The position numbers and the translations under genes were made by a program. Of a stretch of DNA of 48,295 bases, positions 8,082 through 17,787 are shown piece by piece; positions within the stretch are counted from its first letter, which is position 1; every line of letters starts with the position of its first letter. The notes beneath the pieces were generated by a model. It was given only the letters and a program-made list of their open reading frames with translations. It ran no database searches and was not told the origin of the DNA. Origin of the DNA: Alphaproteobacteria bacterium (GTDB lineage Bacteria; Pseudomonadota; Alphaproteobacteria; DSM-16000; Inquilinaceae); the NCBI GenBank assembly GCA_028281925.1, contig JANQIX010000018.1, positions 1 to 48,295 on the forward strand. The letters run 5' to 3'.

Positions 8082-9489
8082 CGCCGACCCCGCGCGCCTG
8101 GGTGGACCGGGCGGCGTCCAGTCCCGCCAGCCGCCCCAGCACAACCGCCGTGACCAGCCCGTTGCCGGAGAGATAGCCGGCAGCCTCAGGCCCTGAGAGT
8201 CCGCAGGCCGCACCGCCGCCCGCGTAGAGGTTGGGCAACGCCGTCCCGTCCGGCCGCAGCACACGCGCGCGTCCGTCGACAGCCAAGCCGCCTTGCGTGT
8301 GGAACAGCGCCCCCGTGACCTTGACGGCGAGATAGGGCGGCAGCAACACGGATCGTGGGTCGAAGCGGCGGCCTAGCGGCTCCAGTACCGAACCGCCCAC
8401 ATATGTGGTGACCTGCCGCATCGTTTCGGCCAGGGCCGCGGGCGGCAAACCCGTTGCCTCGGCCAGACCGTCCAGCGTAGCGGCGCGTTTGACGGCTCCA
8501 GCAGCCTCGGCCTTGCGGAAATCCTCGAACTGTCGGGCGACGTCTGCGATCCGGCCGTCGAATATGGTCCATGCCACACCGCCGGGCTGGGCCAGCACGT
8601 CTACGGCCTGTTCGGAATAGCCGCGGCTCTCATCGGCAAAGCGCTGGCCTTCGGCATTCACCTGGATGCCGCCCTCGGTGATCACCGCCCAGGTGATCAG
8701 AATGCCATGCGGATGCGCGACCGAAGCATGACCCTGATAGCCCGACATGTCGCGCGTCGCAGCACCCAGGGCGCGGCCCCATAAGACGGCGTCGCCCCGG
8801 TTGCCCTCGTGCCCGAAATAGAGCGCGTCGGCCATATCGGGGATATGGGCGCGCACCATCTCCGCATTGCCGCCATAGCCGTTAATGGCCAGGATCAGCG
8901 CGTCGCAGCCGACCCGGTCGACTGCCCCATCCGGCCGCGCCAGATCGACGCCCGCCACCCGGCCGTCGGCATCGGCATAGAGCGTCACGGCCGTGGCACC
9001 GGTCATCAGTGTGACCGCGGCATCCCCGGCGGCCTGCATCAGATGGGCCATCAGGGCCTCGCCCGTGCGTTCGGGCAGGGCGTGCATGCGCAAAGTCGAA
9101 TGGCCGGGATAGACGAAGTCGTCCAGCACCTCGAACGGGATGCCGGTCGCGTCGGCCAGCCATTCGACCGTCGGTGCGGCGGCTTGCGCGACGGCTTGGA
9201 CCAATGCGGGATCGGCCCGGTTCTTCGCCTTGGCCGTGAGGTCGGCGGCAAACCGCGCCGGGTCGTCATCGATGCCCTTGGCGCACTGGAAGCGCGTGCC
9301 GGCCGCGGGGATCAGGCCGGCCGACAGGGCCGTGTTGCCCTGCGGCAGCGGATCCCGTTCCGCCACGACAACCTCAGCGCCCGCAGAGCGCGCAGCCAGG
9401 GCCGCGGTCAGGCCGCAGGCCCCGGCGCCGATGACCAGCACCGGCACCGTGGCGTCGAATTCGATCCCGTCGGCGGGCCGCACGCTCAT
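8071..9489 (-). CDS. FAD-binding dehydrogenase, fumarate reductase/succinate dehydrogenase flavoprotein-like
   Basis: A protein of 472 residues of the FAD_binding_2 family. The dinucleotide fold is at the start (VLVIGAGACGLTAALAARSAG), with an acidic strand end (VVVAERD) and the family motif QGNTALSAGLIPAAG. The C-terminal FAD segment includes ALPNLYAGGGAACGLSG and a Gly-rich YLSGNGL. There is no signal peptide or heme site, so it is a soluble cytoplasmic member like tricarballylate dehydrogenase (TcuA) or 3-ketosteroid dehydrogenase, not periplasmic fumarate reductase. Such enzymes add or remove hydrogens across a C-C bond next to a carboxylate or ketone. Its start overlaps the lyase gene stop by four bases. 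With the LeuCD-like hydro-lyase and the lyase it could run a desaturation-hydration-cleavage sequence. Confidence 0.88.
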   Translation of the reverse strand: MSVRPADGIEFDATVPVLVIGAGACGLTAALAARSAGAEVVVAERDPLPQGNTALSAGLIPAAGTRFQCAKGIDDDPARFAADLTAKAKNRADPALVQAVAQAAAPTVEWLADATGIPFEVLDDFVYPGHSTLRMHALPERTGEALMAHLMQAAGDAAVTLMTGATAVTLYADADGRVAGVDLARPDGAVDRVGCDALILAINGYGGNAEMVRAHIPDMADALYFGHEGNRGDAVLWGRALGAATRDMSGYQGHASVAHPHGILITWAVITEGGIQVNAEGQRFADESRGYSEQAVDVLAQPGGVAWTIFDGRIADVARQFEDFRKAEAAGAVKRAATLDGLAEATGLPPAALAETMRQVTTYVGGSVLEPLGRRFDPRSVLLPPYLAVKVTGALFHTQGGLAVDGRARVLRPDGTALPNLYAGGGAACGLSGPEAAGYLSGNGLVTAVVLGRLAGLDAARSTQARGVGDAA

Positions 9490-10388
9490 GAGTCCGCCTC
9501 CCCGGTTTCGCCGTCGTCGCCGGCATAGCGGCGGCCAGCCGCCAGCAGGTCCGGCGTGCCGAGACGCGCGTTCAGCCCAGCGAAATCCAGCATCCGGTCG
9601 CGGAACGGTGCCGTGCTGCCATGCTGCCGCAGCGAGGCGAAATAGCTCTCCGCCGTGGCCGCCAGCGCTCGCACCAGCCCGCCGGGGAAGATCACCAGTG
9701 AGAAGCCGAGGCGCTGCAATTCGTCCGCGCCCATCAGCGGTGTCGTCCCGCCTTCCACCATATTGGCCATCAGCGGCGCTCGGTCGGCGAACCGGTCGGC
9801 CAGTGTCTGGATCTCTTCCACGGTGCGCGGTGCCTCGATGAACAGGATGTCGGCGCCGACGTCCAGGTAGCGTTCGGCTCGGGCGCAGGCGGCGTCGAAG
9901 CCCTCCACCGCCAGCGCATCGGTGCGCGCGATGATCAAGGTGTCGGGGGACTGCCGGGCTTCGACCGCGGCCAGCAGCTTGCCGGCCATCTCCCCCGCCG
10001 GCACGAGCGTCTTGTCGCTCAGATGGCCGCAGCGTTTCGGCAGGGTCTGGTCTTCCAGCTGGATGGCGTTGGCGCCCAGCCGCTCGAACAGCCGCACGGT
10101 GCGCTGCACGTTCAGTGCATTGCCGTATCCGGTGTCGGCGTCGATCAGGATCGGCAGATCGACGCGTTCGCGGATCGCCGACAGCGTGTCGGCGACCTCA
10201 GCCATGCTGACCAGGCCGATATCGGGGCGGCCGAAGCGGGTATAGGCGATCGACGCGCCGGAAAGGTAAGCGGCCTCGAACCCCGCATCGGCGGCGAACG
10301 CGGCGGTCAAGCCGTCATAGATGCCGGGCGCAACCAGAATCGCCGGGTCGGCCAGGCGGGACTTGAGGTTGGTGCCGGGCGACCGCAC
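9486..10388 (-). CDS. Isocitrate lyase/PEP mutase family C-C lyase (methylisocitrate/dimethylmalate lyase-like)
   Basis: A protein of 300 residues starting at a GTG (10388), four bases after livF. The TIM-barrel motifs of the ICL/PEPM superfamily are clear: IYDGLTAAFAADAGFEAAYLSG, the Mg-binding DADTGYGN (Asp83, Asp85), EDQTLPKRCGH with the general-acid Cys near 120, and IIARTDA. The KRCGH cysteine places it with the C-C-cleaving members (2-methylisocitrate lyase PrpB, 2,3-dimethylmalate lyase, oxaloacetate decarboxylase-like), not with phosphonomutases. The product would be pyruvate or glyoxylate plus an acid. Given the LeuCD-type dehydratase nearby, a substituted malate or citrate analogue is the most sensible substrate, but it cannot be named. 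Confidence 0.9.
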   Translation of the reverse strand: MRSPGTNLKSRLADPAILVAPGIYDGLTAAFAADAGFEAAYLSGASIAYTRFGRPDIGLVSMAEVADTLSAIRERVDLPILIDADTGYGNALNVQRTVRLFERLGANAIQLEDQTLPKRCGHLSDKTLVPAGEMAGKLLAAVEARQSPDTLIIARTDALAVEGFDAACARAERYLDVGADILFIEAPRTVEEIQTLADRFADRAPLMANMVEGGTTPLMGADELQRLGFSLVIFPGGLVRALAATAESYFASLRQHGSTAPFRDRMLDFAGLNARLGTPDLLAAGRRYAGDDGETGEADS

Positions 10389-10392
10389 GGTC

Positions 10393-11086
<694 letters not shown>

Positions 11087-11094
<8 letters not shown>

Positions 11095-11833
11095 GGGCGG
11101 TCTCCGATGCCGCGATGCGCTTGGCCGCACCATGGCCCAGATAGGCTTCGACCACCTGCGGGTCTGCGGCGACGGCGCGCGGCGGGCCACTGGCGATGAT
11201 GGCGCCGTTATTCAGCACATAGGCGTGCTCCGACAGGCTCATGACCGCGCGCATCACATGCTCGATCAGCAGGATGGTCACGCCGTCGTCCCGGATCGAT
11301 CGGATGACGGGCACGATCTCATCGATCTCGGTGGGGTTGAGGCCCGCCATCACCTCGTCCAGCAAGAGCAGGCTGGGCTCGGTGGCCAGCGCGCGCGCCA
11401 GCTCCAGCCGCTTGCGGCCGGCCACCGTCAGGCTGGTGGCCGGCTGGTCCAGCATGGCGCCCATGCCGACCCGGCGGGCTACGGCTTCCGCATTCTCCAG
11501 CGCGTCGGCCCGGTCGGCATGGCGCAGATGGGCGCCGACGGCGATGTTCTCCCGCACCGTCAGCCGGCCGAAGGGCTGGACGACCTGAAAGGTGCGCACC
11601 AGGCCAAGGCGGCAGATGGTATGGGCCGGCAGGCCGGTTATGTCCCGGCCTTCGAACCGCACGCGGCCTTCGTCCGGCTTCTGGAAGCCGGCGATGATGG
11701 TGAACAGCGTGGTCTTGCCCGCGCCGTTCGGGCCGATCAGCGAGACGATCGCCCCGGCACTCACATCCAGAGACGCGTTGTCCACGGCCCGCAGGCCGCC
11801 GAAGCTCTTGGAGATGTTGCGCACCTCAAGCAT
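11087..11833 (-). CDS. livG: LIV-type ABC transporter ATP-binding protein LivG
   Basis: A protein of 248 residues, ATG at 11833 overlapping the livM stop by eight bases. Walker A is GPNGAGKTT (about 34-42), Walker B is LLLLDEVMAGLNP and the H-loop LLIEHVM. The ABC signature is the LTVAGRKRLELARAL variant that replaces the classical LSGGQ in many LIV-type LivG proteins. The C-terminal LivG/BCA_ABC_TP_C tail (VVEAYLGHG) is present. It forms the heterodimeric ATPase with LivF. Confidence 0.95.
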
Positions 11834-12827
11834 CGCCGGCTTCCTTCAGCCGGCCCGCCTGCTGCGGCTGCCGTCGGCCGGCAGCGCGCCGCAAGCGACC
11901 CATCAAACCCATCAGGCCGTCGGGGAGGAAGCGCAGCATGACGATCAGCAGCGCCCCGTAGAGCGCCAGGTTGAGGCCCGGTGCGTCGCCGGTCAGCTCC
12001 TTCGTGACCTCGTCCACGCCGTGCAGCACGAAAGACCCGACCAGCGGTCCGAACACCGTGCCCATGCCGCCGATGATCGGGACCAGCAGCGCCTCGACGG
12101 AGAAGCCGACGCCATAGGCGATGCCGGGGTCGAGATAGAGGAAGATTTGCGTGTAGAAGACACCGGCCGACGCCGCCATGGCGCCCGACAGAATGATTGC
12201 CGTCAGCTTGACGCGGAACGTGTCGACACCCAAGGCCCGGGCGCTGTCTTCATTCTCACGAATGGCGAGCATCCAGGCGCCGAGGCGGGAGTCTTCCAGA
12301 GCCCGCGTCAGCACAAGAGATCCGGCGACCATTGCCAGGATCACATAATAGAAGACGTCCCGGCTCTCGAACTGGAAGTTCGCGGCGCGCTCGTCCAGCG
12401 GTATTAGGATGCCAGCCCCGCCGCCGGTGAAGTCCGATGTGTGGGCGACGACCCTCAGGACTTCGGCGAACGCGAGCGTGATCAGTGCGAAATACGATCC
12501 CCGCAACCGGAAGCGGAAGCTGAGCGCCCCGATCAGGCCGCCGACGAGGCCGCCAACGGCCATGGCGGCCACCATGGCCACCCAGGGGTTGAGCCCGAGA
12601 TGGATCTGCAGGGTCGCGGTGGCATAGGCGCCCGAGCCGAAGAACGCCGCATGGCCGAAGGAAAACTGGCCGGCATAGCCGCCGAGGATGTTCCAGGCCT
12701 GACCGAGCAACGCGAACATCAGCGAGAGGATCAGGAACATCATGACCTCGTTCGAGGTCACGGCCAGCGGCAGGGCTGCCAGCACGGCCACCGTGATGCC
12801 GATCGCGGTATAGCGCCCCGCCATCAT
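11826..12827 (-). CDS. livM: LIV-type ABC transporter permease LivM
   Basis: A protein of 333 residues. The ATG-ATG pair at 12827/12824 overlaps the livH stop; a much longer upstream frame is a shadow of livH. Hydrophobic segments repeat along the chain. Family stretches are LLGQAWNILGGYAGQFSFGHAAF (split here by position, near residues 40-65) and the EAA-like loop AIRENEDSARALGVDTFRVK that contacts the ATPases. The C-terminal tail is basic and cytoplasmic. It forms the membrane channel with LivH. Confidence 0.94.
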   Translation of the reverse strand: MMAGRYTAIGITVAVLAALPLAVTSNEVMMFLILSLMFALLGQAWNILGGYAGQFSFGHAAFFGSGAYATATLQIHLGLNPWVAMVAAMAVGGLVGGLIGALSFRFRLRGSYFALITLAFAEVLRVVAHTSDFTGGGAGILIPLDERAANFQFESRDVFYYVILAMVAGSLVLTRALEDSRLGAWMLAIRENEDSARALGVDTFRVKLTAIILSGAMAASAGVFYTQIFLYLDPGIAYGVGFSVEALLVPIIGGMGTVFGPLVGSFVLHGVDEVTKELTGDAPGLNLALYGALLIVMLRFLPDGLMGLMGRLRRAAGRRQPQQAGRLKEAGDA

Positions 12828-13696
12828 GCGCGGTCTCCGAACAGGCCGGTGGGGCGGAACAGCAGCACCGCGATAAAGACCAGGAAGATGCCGATCTGAC
12901 CCAATGTCTCGCCAAGGAACAGTCCGCCCAGCGACTCCACCACGCCGATCAACAGGCCGCCCACCAGAGCGCCGGTGAAGCTGCCCATGCCGCCGAGCAC
13001 GACCACGGTGAACGCGATCAGCACGAAGGCATTGCCCACCTGCGGCGTGACATAGAAGGTCGGCAGCAACAGGCAGGCCGCGGCGGCGACGCAGGCCGTG
13101 CCGATGCCGTAGCTCATGGCGAAGATGTGGTCGACATCGATGCCGACCACGCGGGCGCCATGCCGCTCTTTCGCCACGGCGCGGATGGCGCGGCCGAGAT
13201 CGGACCGTGTCATCAGCACCCACAACAGGCCCGCCACGACGAAAGCGGCCCCGAAGGCCGCGACGCGCGGCACCGAAAGAAAGGCGAAGCCCACATCGAT
13301 CACGTCGAAGGCATACGGCACGTCGATCGTGCGGGTGTCCGACCGCCAGAAGAACAGAGCCAGGTTCTCGATGATCAGCGCGATCCCAAGCGTGACCAGC
13401 AGGACGTTCTCGTCCTTGCCGTGGCTGGCATGGGCGATCACCGTCCGCTGCAGGCCGTAGCCCAGCGCGAACATCGCCGGCACCAGGATCAGCAAGGCCA
13501 CATAGGGGTCGATGCCGGCCAGCGAATGCAGGAAGTAGACGCCGAACAGCGACAGCATCAGCAGCGCCCCATGGGCGAAGTTGATGATGTGCAGCACGCC
13601 GTAGATCAGCGTCAGCCCCAGCGCGATCAGCGCATAGATACTGCCGGTCAGAAGGCCGTTGATGACGGCCGGCACCAAGATCGTGAATTCAAGCAT
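12824..13696 (-). CDS. livH: LIV-type ABC transporter permease LivH
   Basis: A protein of 290 residues, typical for LivH. The family N-terminus is present (INGLLTGSIYALIALGLTLI, then IINFAHGALLML), as is the EAA-like cytoplasmic loop RAIRAVAKERHGARVVGIDV and the downstream GGMGSFTGALVGGL. Six to eight membrane segments are visible. It lies 60 bases after the binding-protein gene in the same operon. Confidence 0.95.
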   Translation of the reverse strand: MLEFTILVPAVINGLLTGSIYALIALGLTLIYGVLHIINFAHGALLMLSLFGVYFLHSLAGIDPYVALLILVPAMFALGYGLQRTVIAHASHGKDENVLLVTLGIALIIENLALFFWRSDTRTIDVPYAFDVIDVGFAFLSVPRVAAFGAAFVVAGLLWVLMTRSDLGRAIRAVAKERHGARVVGIDVDHIFAMSYGIGTACVAAAACLLLPTFYVTPQVGNAFVLIAFTVVVLGGMGSFTGALVGGLLIGVVESLGGLFLGETLGQIGIFLVFIAVLLFRPTGLFGDRA

Positions 13697-13756
13697 GGGT
13701 GGCCCAAGCGTCCCAGCACGGCGGCGCCAGACGAGGCGCCGCCGGCAGGATCGACC

Positions 13757-15004
13757 TCAGCCCCGTTCGGGCATGGGGAACACGGGTTCCGCCGACGCCA
13801 CCTCTTCGGGGAAGATGACCTCGATGTTGTCGCCCTGGATCTGCGTGTTCACCGGGCGTGCGCCCTGGTTCTGGCCGTCGACGAATGCGGTCGGGCCATA
13901 GGGCATGATGTGACCGTCCCAGGTGCTGGCGGCCAGCGCTTCGGTGACGGCGCCGCGGTCGGCGGAACCGGCACGTTCCAGCGCATCGGCCAACAGGCCG
14001 ACGCAGCAATAGTCCAGGAACACCTCGTAGGTGAAATAGAGGTCTTGCGCCTCCACGCGGGCCCGCAGGTCGGCCGCGGCCGGGTTGGCCGGGTCGAACC
14101 AGTGGTTGCAGTCCATGATGAACTGGGCCGCGTCCGGGAACTCCTCCAGGAAGCGGAAGCTCGACGCCGCCCCGCCCAGCACGGAATAGATCGCCTTGGG
14201 CTGGATGCGCTGCTGCAGCATGGTACGCGCCAGCAGCACATATTCGTTGTAGTAGTTGGCGGGGATGATCAGGTCGGGCTCCCGCGCCTGCAGCTGCAGC
14301 ACGACGTTGTTGAAGTCGCGCGTCGGCGTCGGGTGGCTGATTGTGTCCAGCACCTCGAAACCGTAATCGGGCAGGCGTGCGTTCAACAGGTCGGCCAAGC
14401 CGCTGCCGAACAGGCTGTCTTCGTGGATGATCATCACCGTGCGCGCCGGGCTGCCGGCGGCCTCGTTGATCGTCACCAGGTTGTTCAGCGCACTGTCGGC
14501 GATGGTGCCGAAGCCGGGGCCGAAGCGGAACACATTGGTCAGCCCGCGGCCGACGATCTGGTCGGACACGCCGACATCGACGATGTGCGGGATGTCGTAG
14601 CGCGCCGCGGCCTGGGTCGTGGCCAGCGAGATGCTGGAGGCAAAGGCGCCGATGATCGCCGTCACGCCTTCCTCATTCATGCGCTCCACCTCCGCCGCGC
14701 CCACTTCGGGCTGCGACTGGGCGTCGCCCAGCACAGGCTCCAGCATCGCGCCGTCCATCGAGGCGATGCCGCCGGCGGCATTGATGTCTTCGATGGCCAT
14801 CAAGGCGCCGGCGCGGCCTTGCTGGCCGGAATAGGAAATCGCGCCGGTGACGGGGTGCAGGATGCCGACCTTGATCGGCTCTGGCTGCGCACGCAGGCGT
14901 CGCGGCAGGCCGGTGGTCGCAGCCAAAGCCGCACCACCGGCCGCGCTGGCGGCCAGCACCCGGCGGCGGGAAACGGGGCTCAAGAGACTGGATTTCCTGG
15001 ACAT
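13757..15004 (-). CDS. LIV-type ABC transporter periplasmic binding protein (Tat-type signal)
   Basis: A protein of 415 residues, first gene of the minus-strand operon. The ATG at 15004 follows a good GGGAGG ribosome site; the longer frame is upstream of that site. The N-terminus has twin arginines and a hydrophobic stretch (SRRRVLAASAAGGAALAATT), so export is probably by Tat. The mature part is a Peripla_BP_6 two-lobed fold (IKVGILHPVTGAISYSGQQG; AIIGAFASSISLATTQAAA). Proteins of this type bind amino acids, amides, urea or carboxylates. The ligand here is unknown but should be the substrate, or a relative, of the enzymes in the operon. Confidence 0.92.
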   Translation of the reverse strand: MSRKSSLLSPVSRRRVLAASAAGGAALAATTGLPRRLRAQPEPIKVGILHPVTGAISYSGQQGRAGALMAIEDINAAGGIASMDGAMLEPVLGDAQSQPEVGAAEVERMNEEGVTAIIGAFASSISLATTQAAARYDIPHIVDVGVSDQIVGRGLTNVFRFGPGFGTIADSALNNLVTINEAAGSPARTVMIIHEDSLFGSGLADLLNARLPDYGFEVLDTISHPTPTRDFNNVVLQLQAREPDLIIPANYYNEYVLLARTMLQQRIQPKAIYSVLGGAASSFRFLEEFPDAAQFIMDCNHWFDPANPAAADLRARVEAQDLYFTYEVFLDYCCVGLLADALERAGSADRGAVTEALAASTWDGHIMPYGPTAFVDGQNQGARPVNTQIQGDNIEVIFPEEVASAEPVFPMPERG

Positions 15005-15090
15005 GAATTGTGCCTCCCACTCTTGGTGTTTCGTTGCCGACGCCCCCGGCGGACCGCCGTCGGATCGGCTGATGACCCAGGCTACCAAAT

Positions 15091-15108
15091 GTCTTATGTT
15101 TAATACAA
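15091..15108. promoter_or_regulatory. 18-base palindrome, candidate GntR operator in divergent promoter
   Basis: The sequence TGTCTTATGTTTAATACA has the form TGTnTTAnnnnTAAnACA, with all six arm bases matching on both sides. It sits in the AT-rich centre of the 131-base region between the binding-protein gene (start 15004) and the tautomerase-fusion gene (start 15136). GntR/HutC regulators bind GT...AC palindromes of this kind, and a GntR gene is in the operon. The link is inference. Confidence 0.55.
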
Positions 15109-15135
15109 CTCGCACGCTTTCGTAGAGAAGAAATC

Positions 15136-15738
15136 ATGCCAGTTGTCCAGATCACGCTCATCGACGGCTATGACGCTGCGACCAAGGACAGGCTGCACCA
15201 GGCGCTGACGGCTGCCGTCCGCAGCGCCATCGGCGCGCCGCTGGACGGCATCACGGTGATGATCCAAGAGACGGCGGCGGAGAACTATCGCCGCGGCGGT
15301 GTGCCGCGCACGCCCGGCACGCCGCCGACGCCGGCCGCCGATCTGGTGCGCAACTTCCTGGGCGAGATGCAGCGCCGTGACTTGGAGGCCGCACGGGCCT
15401 TTCTGGCGCCGGACTTCATGATGACCTTTCCCGGCGATGTCCGTCTGAAGCGGCTGGAAGACCTGGTTGCCTTCGGCGAGACGCGGTACCGCCGGATCTG
15501 GAAGACTTTCGTCGGTTTCGACGAGGCGCCGGGCATCGACGAGACAGTCGTCTATTGCCACGGCACGCTGGCCGGGGAGTGGCCCGACGGCACGCCGTTC
15601 GAAGGCATCCGCTTCATCGACCGCTTCGTCGTGCGCGAGGGCAAGATCGCGGGACAATGGGTGTGGAACGACATAGGCGAGATGCGTGGCGGCGGGACAT
15701 CATCGGTCGGCCGCCCGTTGGGCCCCGCGCTCAGATGA
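15136..15738 (+). CDS. Tautomerase-SnoaL-like fusion protein
   Basis: A protein of 200 residues in two parts. Residues 1-55 look like a 4-oxalocrotonate tautomerase, with the catalytic Pro directly after the initiator Met ([20 protein letters not shown]) and the family ending ITVMIQET. After a Pro-rich linker, residues about 66-190 fit a SnoaL/NTF2-like alpha-beta barrel ([40 protein letters not shown]). SnoaL-like domains host ketosteroid-isomerase-type cyclases and isomerases or simply bind small molecules. The combination suggests successive isomerisations of an unsaturated keto-acid. It is first in the plus-strand operon, its stop overlaps the next start by four bases, and it shares a promoter region with the transporter operon. 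Confidence 0.82.
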   Translation: MPVVQITLIDGYDAATKDRLHQALTAAVRSAIGAPLDGITVMIQETAAENYRRGGVPRTPGTPPTPAADLVRNFLGEMQRRDLEAARAFLAPDFMMTFPGDVRLKRLEDLVAFGETRYRRIWKTFVGFDEAPGIDETVVYCHGTLAGEWPDGTPFEGIRFIDRFVVREGKIAGQWVWNDIGEMRGGGTSSVGRPLGPALR

Positions 15739-17141
15739 TCAGTCCGCGCACCCTGTTCGACAAGATCTGGGACGCCCATGCAGTGGCCGAGGAAGACGGC
15801 CGTACGCTGCTGGCCATCGACCGCCATTTTGTGCATGAGGGCTCGTTCCACGCCTTCGACGCTGTCCAGCGCCGGGGCCTTTCCGTTCGAAGGCCGGACC
15901 TCACGATCGCCATCGCCGACCACTATGTACCGACGCAGCACCGCGTCCGGCCCATCGCTGATCCCGAAATCGCCGGCATGGTTCGGCTGTTGGCCGACAA
16001 TGCGGCGCGGGAGGGCATCCGCCTGTTGGGGCTTGGCGACCCGCGCCAGGGCATCGTGCATGTGGTGGGGCCGGAACTGGGGCTGACCCTGCCCGGCACG
16101 GTGATCGTCTGCGGCGACAGCCACACCTCGACTCACGGCGCCTTCGGGGCCTTCGCCTTCGGCATCGGTGCGTCCGATGTGGCGCATGTGCTGGCCACGC
16201 AGACGCTGTGGCAGCGGCGGCCAAGGACCATGCGCGTGGTGGTGGACGGCACCTTGCCGGATGGCGTGACGGCGAAAGATCTGATCCTGACCGTAATCGC
16301 CCGCATCGGCACCGGCGGCGCCACGGGTCATGTGATCGAATATGCCGGCAGCACGATCACGGGCCTCTCCATGGACGGCCGCATGACCGTCTGCAACATG
16401 TCCATCGAAGCGGGGGCTCGCGCCGGCCTGATAGCGCCGGATGAAACCACGCTTGCCTATCTCGCCGGCCGGCCCGCTGCCCCCAAGGATGCGCTTTGGG
16501 ATCGAGCTGCGGAGGCCTGGAGTGCACTCGGCAGCGATGTCAGTGCGGTGTTCGATCGCGAGGTGCATCTTGCTGCCTCGGGCATCGCGCCGACGGTGAC
16601 CTGGGGCACCAGCCCCGAAGATGCCCTGCCCATCGATACCGCCGTGCCGGACCCGGCCGACGTTACCGATCCGGAGCGGCGCGCTGCGTTGGAGCGGTCG
16701 CTGGCCTATATGGGCCTCACCCCCGGCACCCTGCTGGTCGACATTGCCATCGATCGGGTCTTCATCGGGTCGTGCACCAACGCCCGCATCGAAGACCTTC
16801 GCGCCGCCGCCGCTGTGCTGCGCGACCGGCGGGCGCGGGTGCCGGGCATGGTGGTGCCGGGTTCGACGGCCGTGAAGCGGCAGGCGGAGGCCGAGGGGCT
16901 GGACCGCATCTTCACCGCCGCGGGGCTGCAGTGGCGCGATAGCGGCTGTTCGCTCTGCGTGGCCATGAACGGCGATGTGGCCGGGGCGGGGGAGCGCTGT
17001 GCCTCGTCAACCAACCGCAACTTCCCCGGCCGCCAGGGCCGCGGTGCGCGCACCCATCTGATGAGCCCGGCCATGGTCGCCGCCGCTGCCGTCACCGGCC
17101 GGTTGACCGACCTGCGCACGATGGCGGGGGAGCCGACGTGA
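15735..17141 (+). CDS. LeuC-type hydro-lyase (aconitase family) large subunit
   Basis: A protein of 468 residues; the ATG at 15735 overlaps the previous stop, and upstream extension would be a shadow. The three [4Fe-4S] cysteines are present: Cys347 in [12 protein letters not shown] and Cys405/Cys408 in [10 protein letters not shown]. Further LeuC motifs are [15 protein letters not shown] and [17 protein letters not shown]. The loop after the N-terminal IDRHFVHEG reads SFHAFDAV where leucine-biosynthetic LeuC has a TSPQAF-type sequence, so the substrate is probably not isopropylmalate. Function: reversible hydration/dehydration of a substituted malate. The catabolic neighbourhood supports a degradative role, such as dimethylmaleate or citraconate hydratase-like. 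Cytoplasmic, works with the next gene product. Confidence 0.88.
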   Translation: MISPRTLFDKIWDAHAVAEEDGRTLLAIDRHFVHEGSFHAFDAVQRRGLSVRRPDLTIAIADHYVPTQHRVRPIADPEIAGMVRLLADNAAREGIRLLGLGDPRQGIVHVVGPELGLTLPGTVIVCGDSHTSTHGAFGAFAFGIGASDVAHVLATQTLWQRRPRTMRVVVDGTLPDGVTAKDLILTVIARIGTGGATGHVIEYAGSTITGLSMDGRMTVCNMSIEAGARAGLIAPDETTLAYLAGRPAAPKDALWDRAAEAWSALGSDVSAVFDREVHLAASGIAPTVTWGTSPEDALPIDTAVPDPADVTDPERRAALERSLAYMGLTPGTLLVDIAIDRVFIGSCTNARIEDLRAAAAVLRDRRARVPGMVVPGSTAVKRQAEAEGLDRIFTAAGLQWRDSGCSLCVAMNGDVAGAGERCASSTNRNFPGRQGRGARTHLMSPAMVAAAAVTGRLTDLRTMAGEPT

Positions 17142-17785
17142 TGCAGCCCTTCACGCGCCTGACCGCCGTCGCCGCCGTCTATGATCAAGCCAACGTGGAT
17201 ACGGATCAGATCATCCCGGCCCGCTTCCTGCGCAAGCCGCGTGGGCCGGGCTATGGCGGCTTCCTGTTCCACGACCTGCGCTTCGACAAGAGCGGGCGCG
17301 AGTGCCTGGACTTCCCGCTGAATCGGCCCGTCTGGCGGGAGGCCCGAGTCCTCATCGCGGGCGCGAATTTCGGCTGCGGCTCGTCGCGCGAGGCCGCGGT
17401 CTATGCGCTGGTGGACTACGGCATTCGCTGCGTGATCGCCCCCGGCTTCGCCGACATCTTCGCCGCGAATGCCGTGCAGAACGGCCTTTTGTGCGTGACA
17501 CTGCCGAACGCCGAACTGGCGCTGATCCGTGACACAGTCGAAGCTCAGCCGAACGCCCACCTGACCGTTGACCTGCCCCAACAAACGGTCGCGATGGTCG
17601 ACGGCACCGCTGTCACATTCGCCATGGATCCCTTCCGCAAGCGTTGCTTGGTCGAGGGCCTGGACCAGATTGCAATCACCCGCGCACGCCTGGACGAGAT
17701 CGCTGCCTTCGAACGCAAGGCGGATGCGGCGGCGCCCTGGCTGAAGGTTGCGCTGCCAGCGCCGGTTACGAAGGCCGACCCATAG
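17138..17785 (+). CDS. LeuD-type hydro-lyase small subunit
   Basis: A protein of 215 residues (from GTG 17138; an ATG follows at 17141), overlapping the large-subunit stop. The swivel-domain motifs are present: [15 protein letters not shown] near the start, and [20 protein letters not shown] with the Ser/Arg substrate-binding loop, then [20 protein letters not shown]. In biosynthetic LeuD the loop usually reads SSREHAPWAL; here it is [10 protein letters not shown], again suggesting a changed substrate. It ends two bases from the convergent SDR gene, so the two transcripts meet tail to tail without room for a separate terminator. Confidence 0.9.
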   Translation: MMQPFTRLTAVAAVYDQANVDTDQIIPARFLRKPRGPGYGGFLFHDLRFDKSGRECLDFPLNRPVWREARVLIAGANFGCGSSREAAVYALVDYGIRCVIAPGFADIFAANAVQNGLLCVTLPNAELALIRDTVEAQPNAHLTVDLPQQTVAMVDGTAVTFAMDPFRKRCLVEGLDQIAITRARLDEIAAFERKADAAAPWLKVALPAPVTKADP

Positions 17786-17787
17786 CG

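Noticed and set aside
13127..15103. A 658-codon open frame on the plus strand opposite the LivH and binding-protein genes
   Set aside because: It is antisense to well-supported genes, has low-complexity Arg/Gln/His composition and no domain; a shadow of GC-rich coding DNA.
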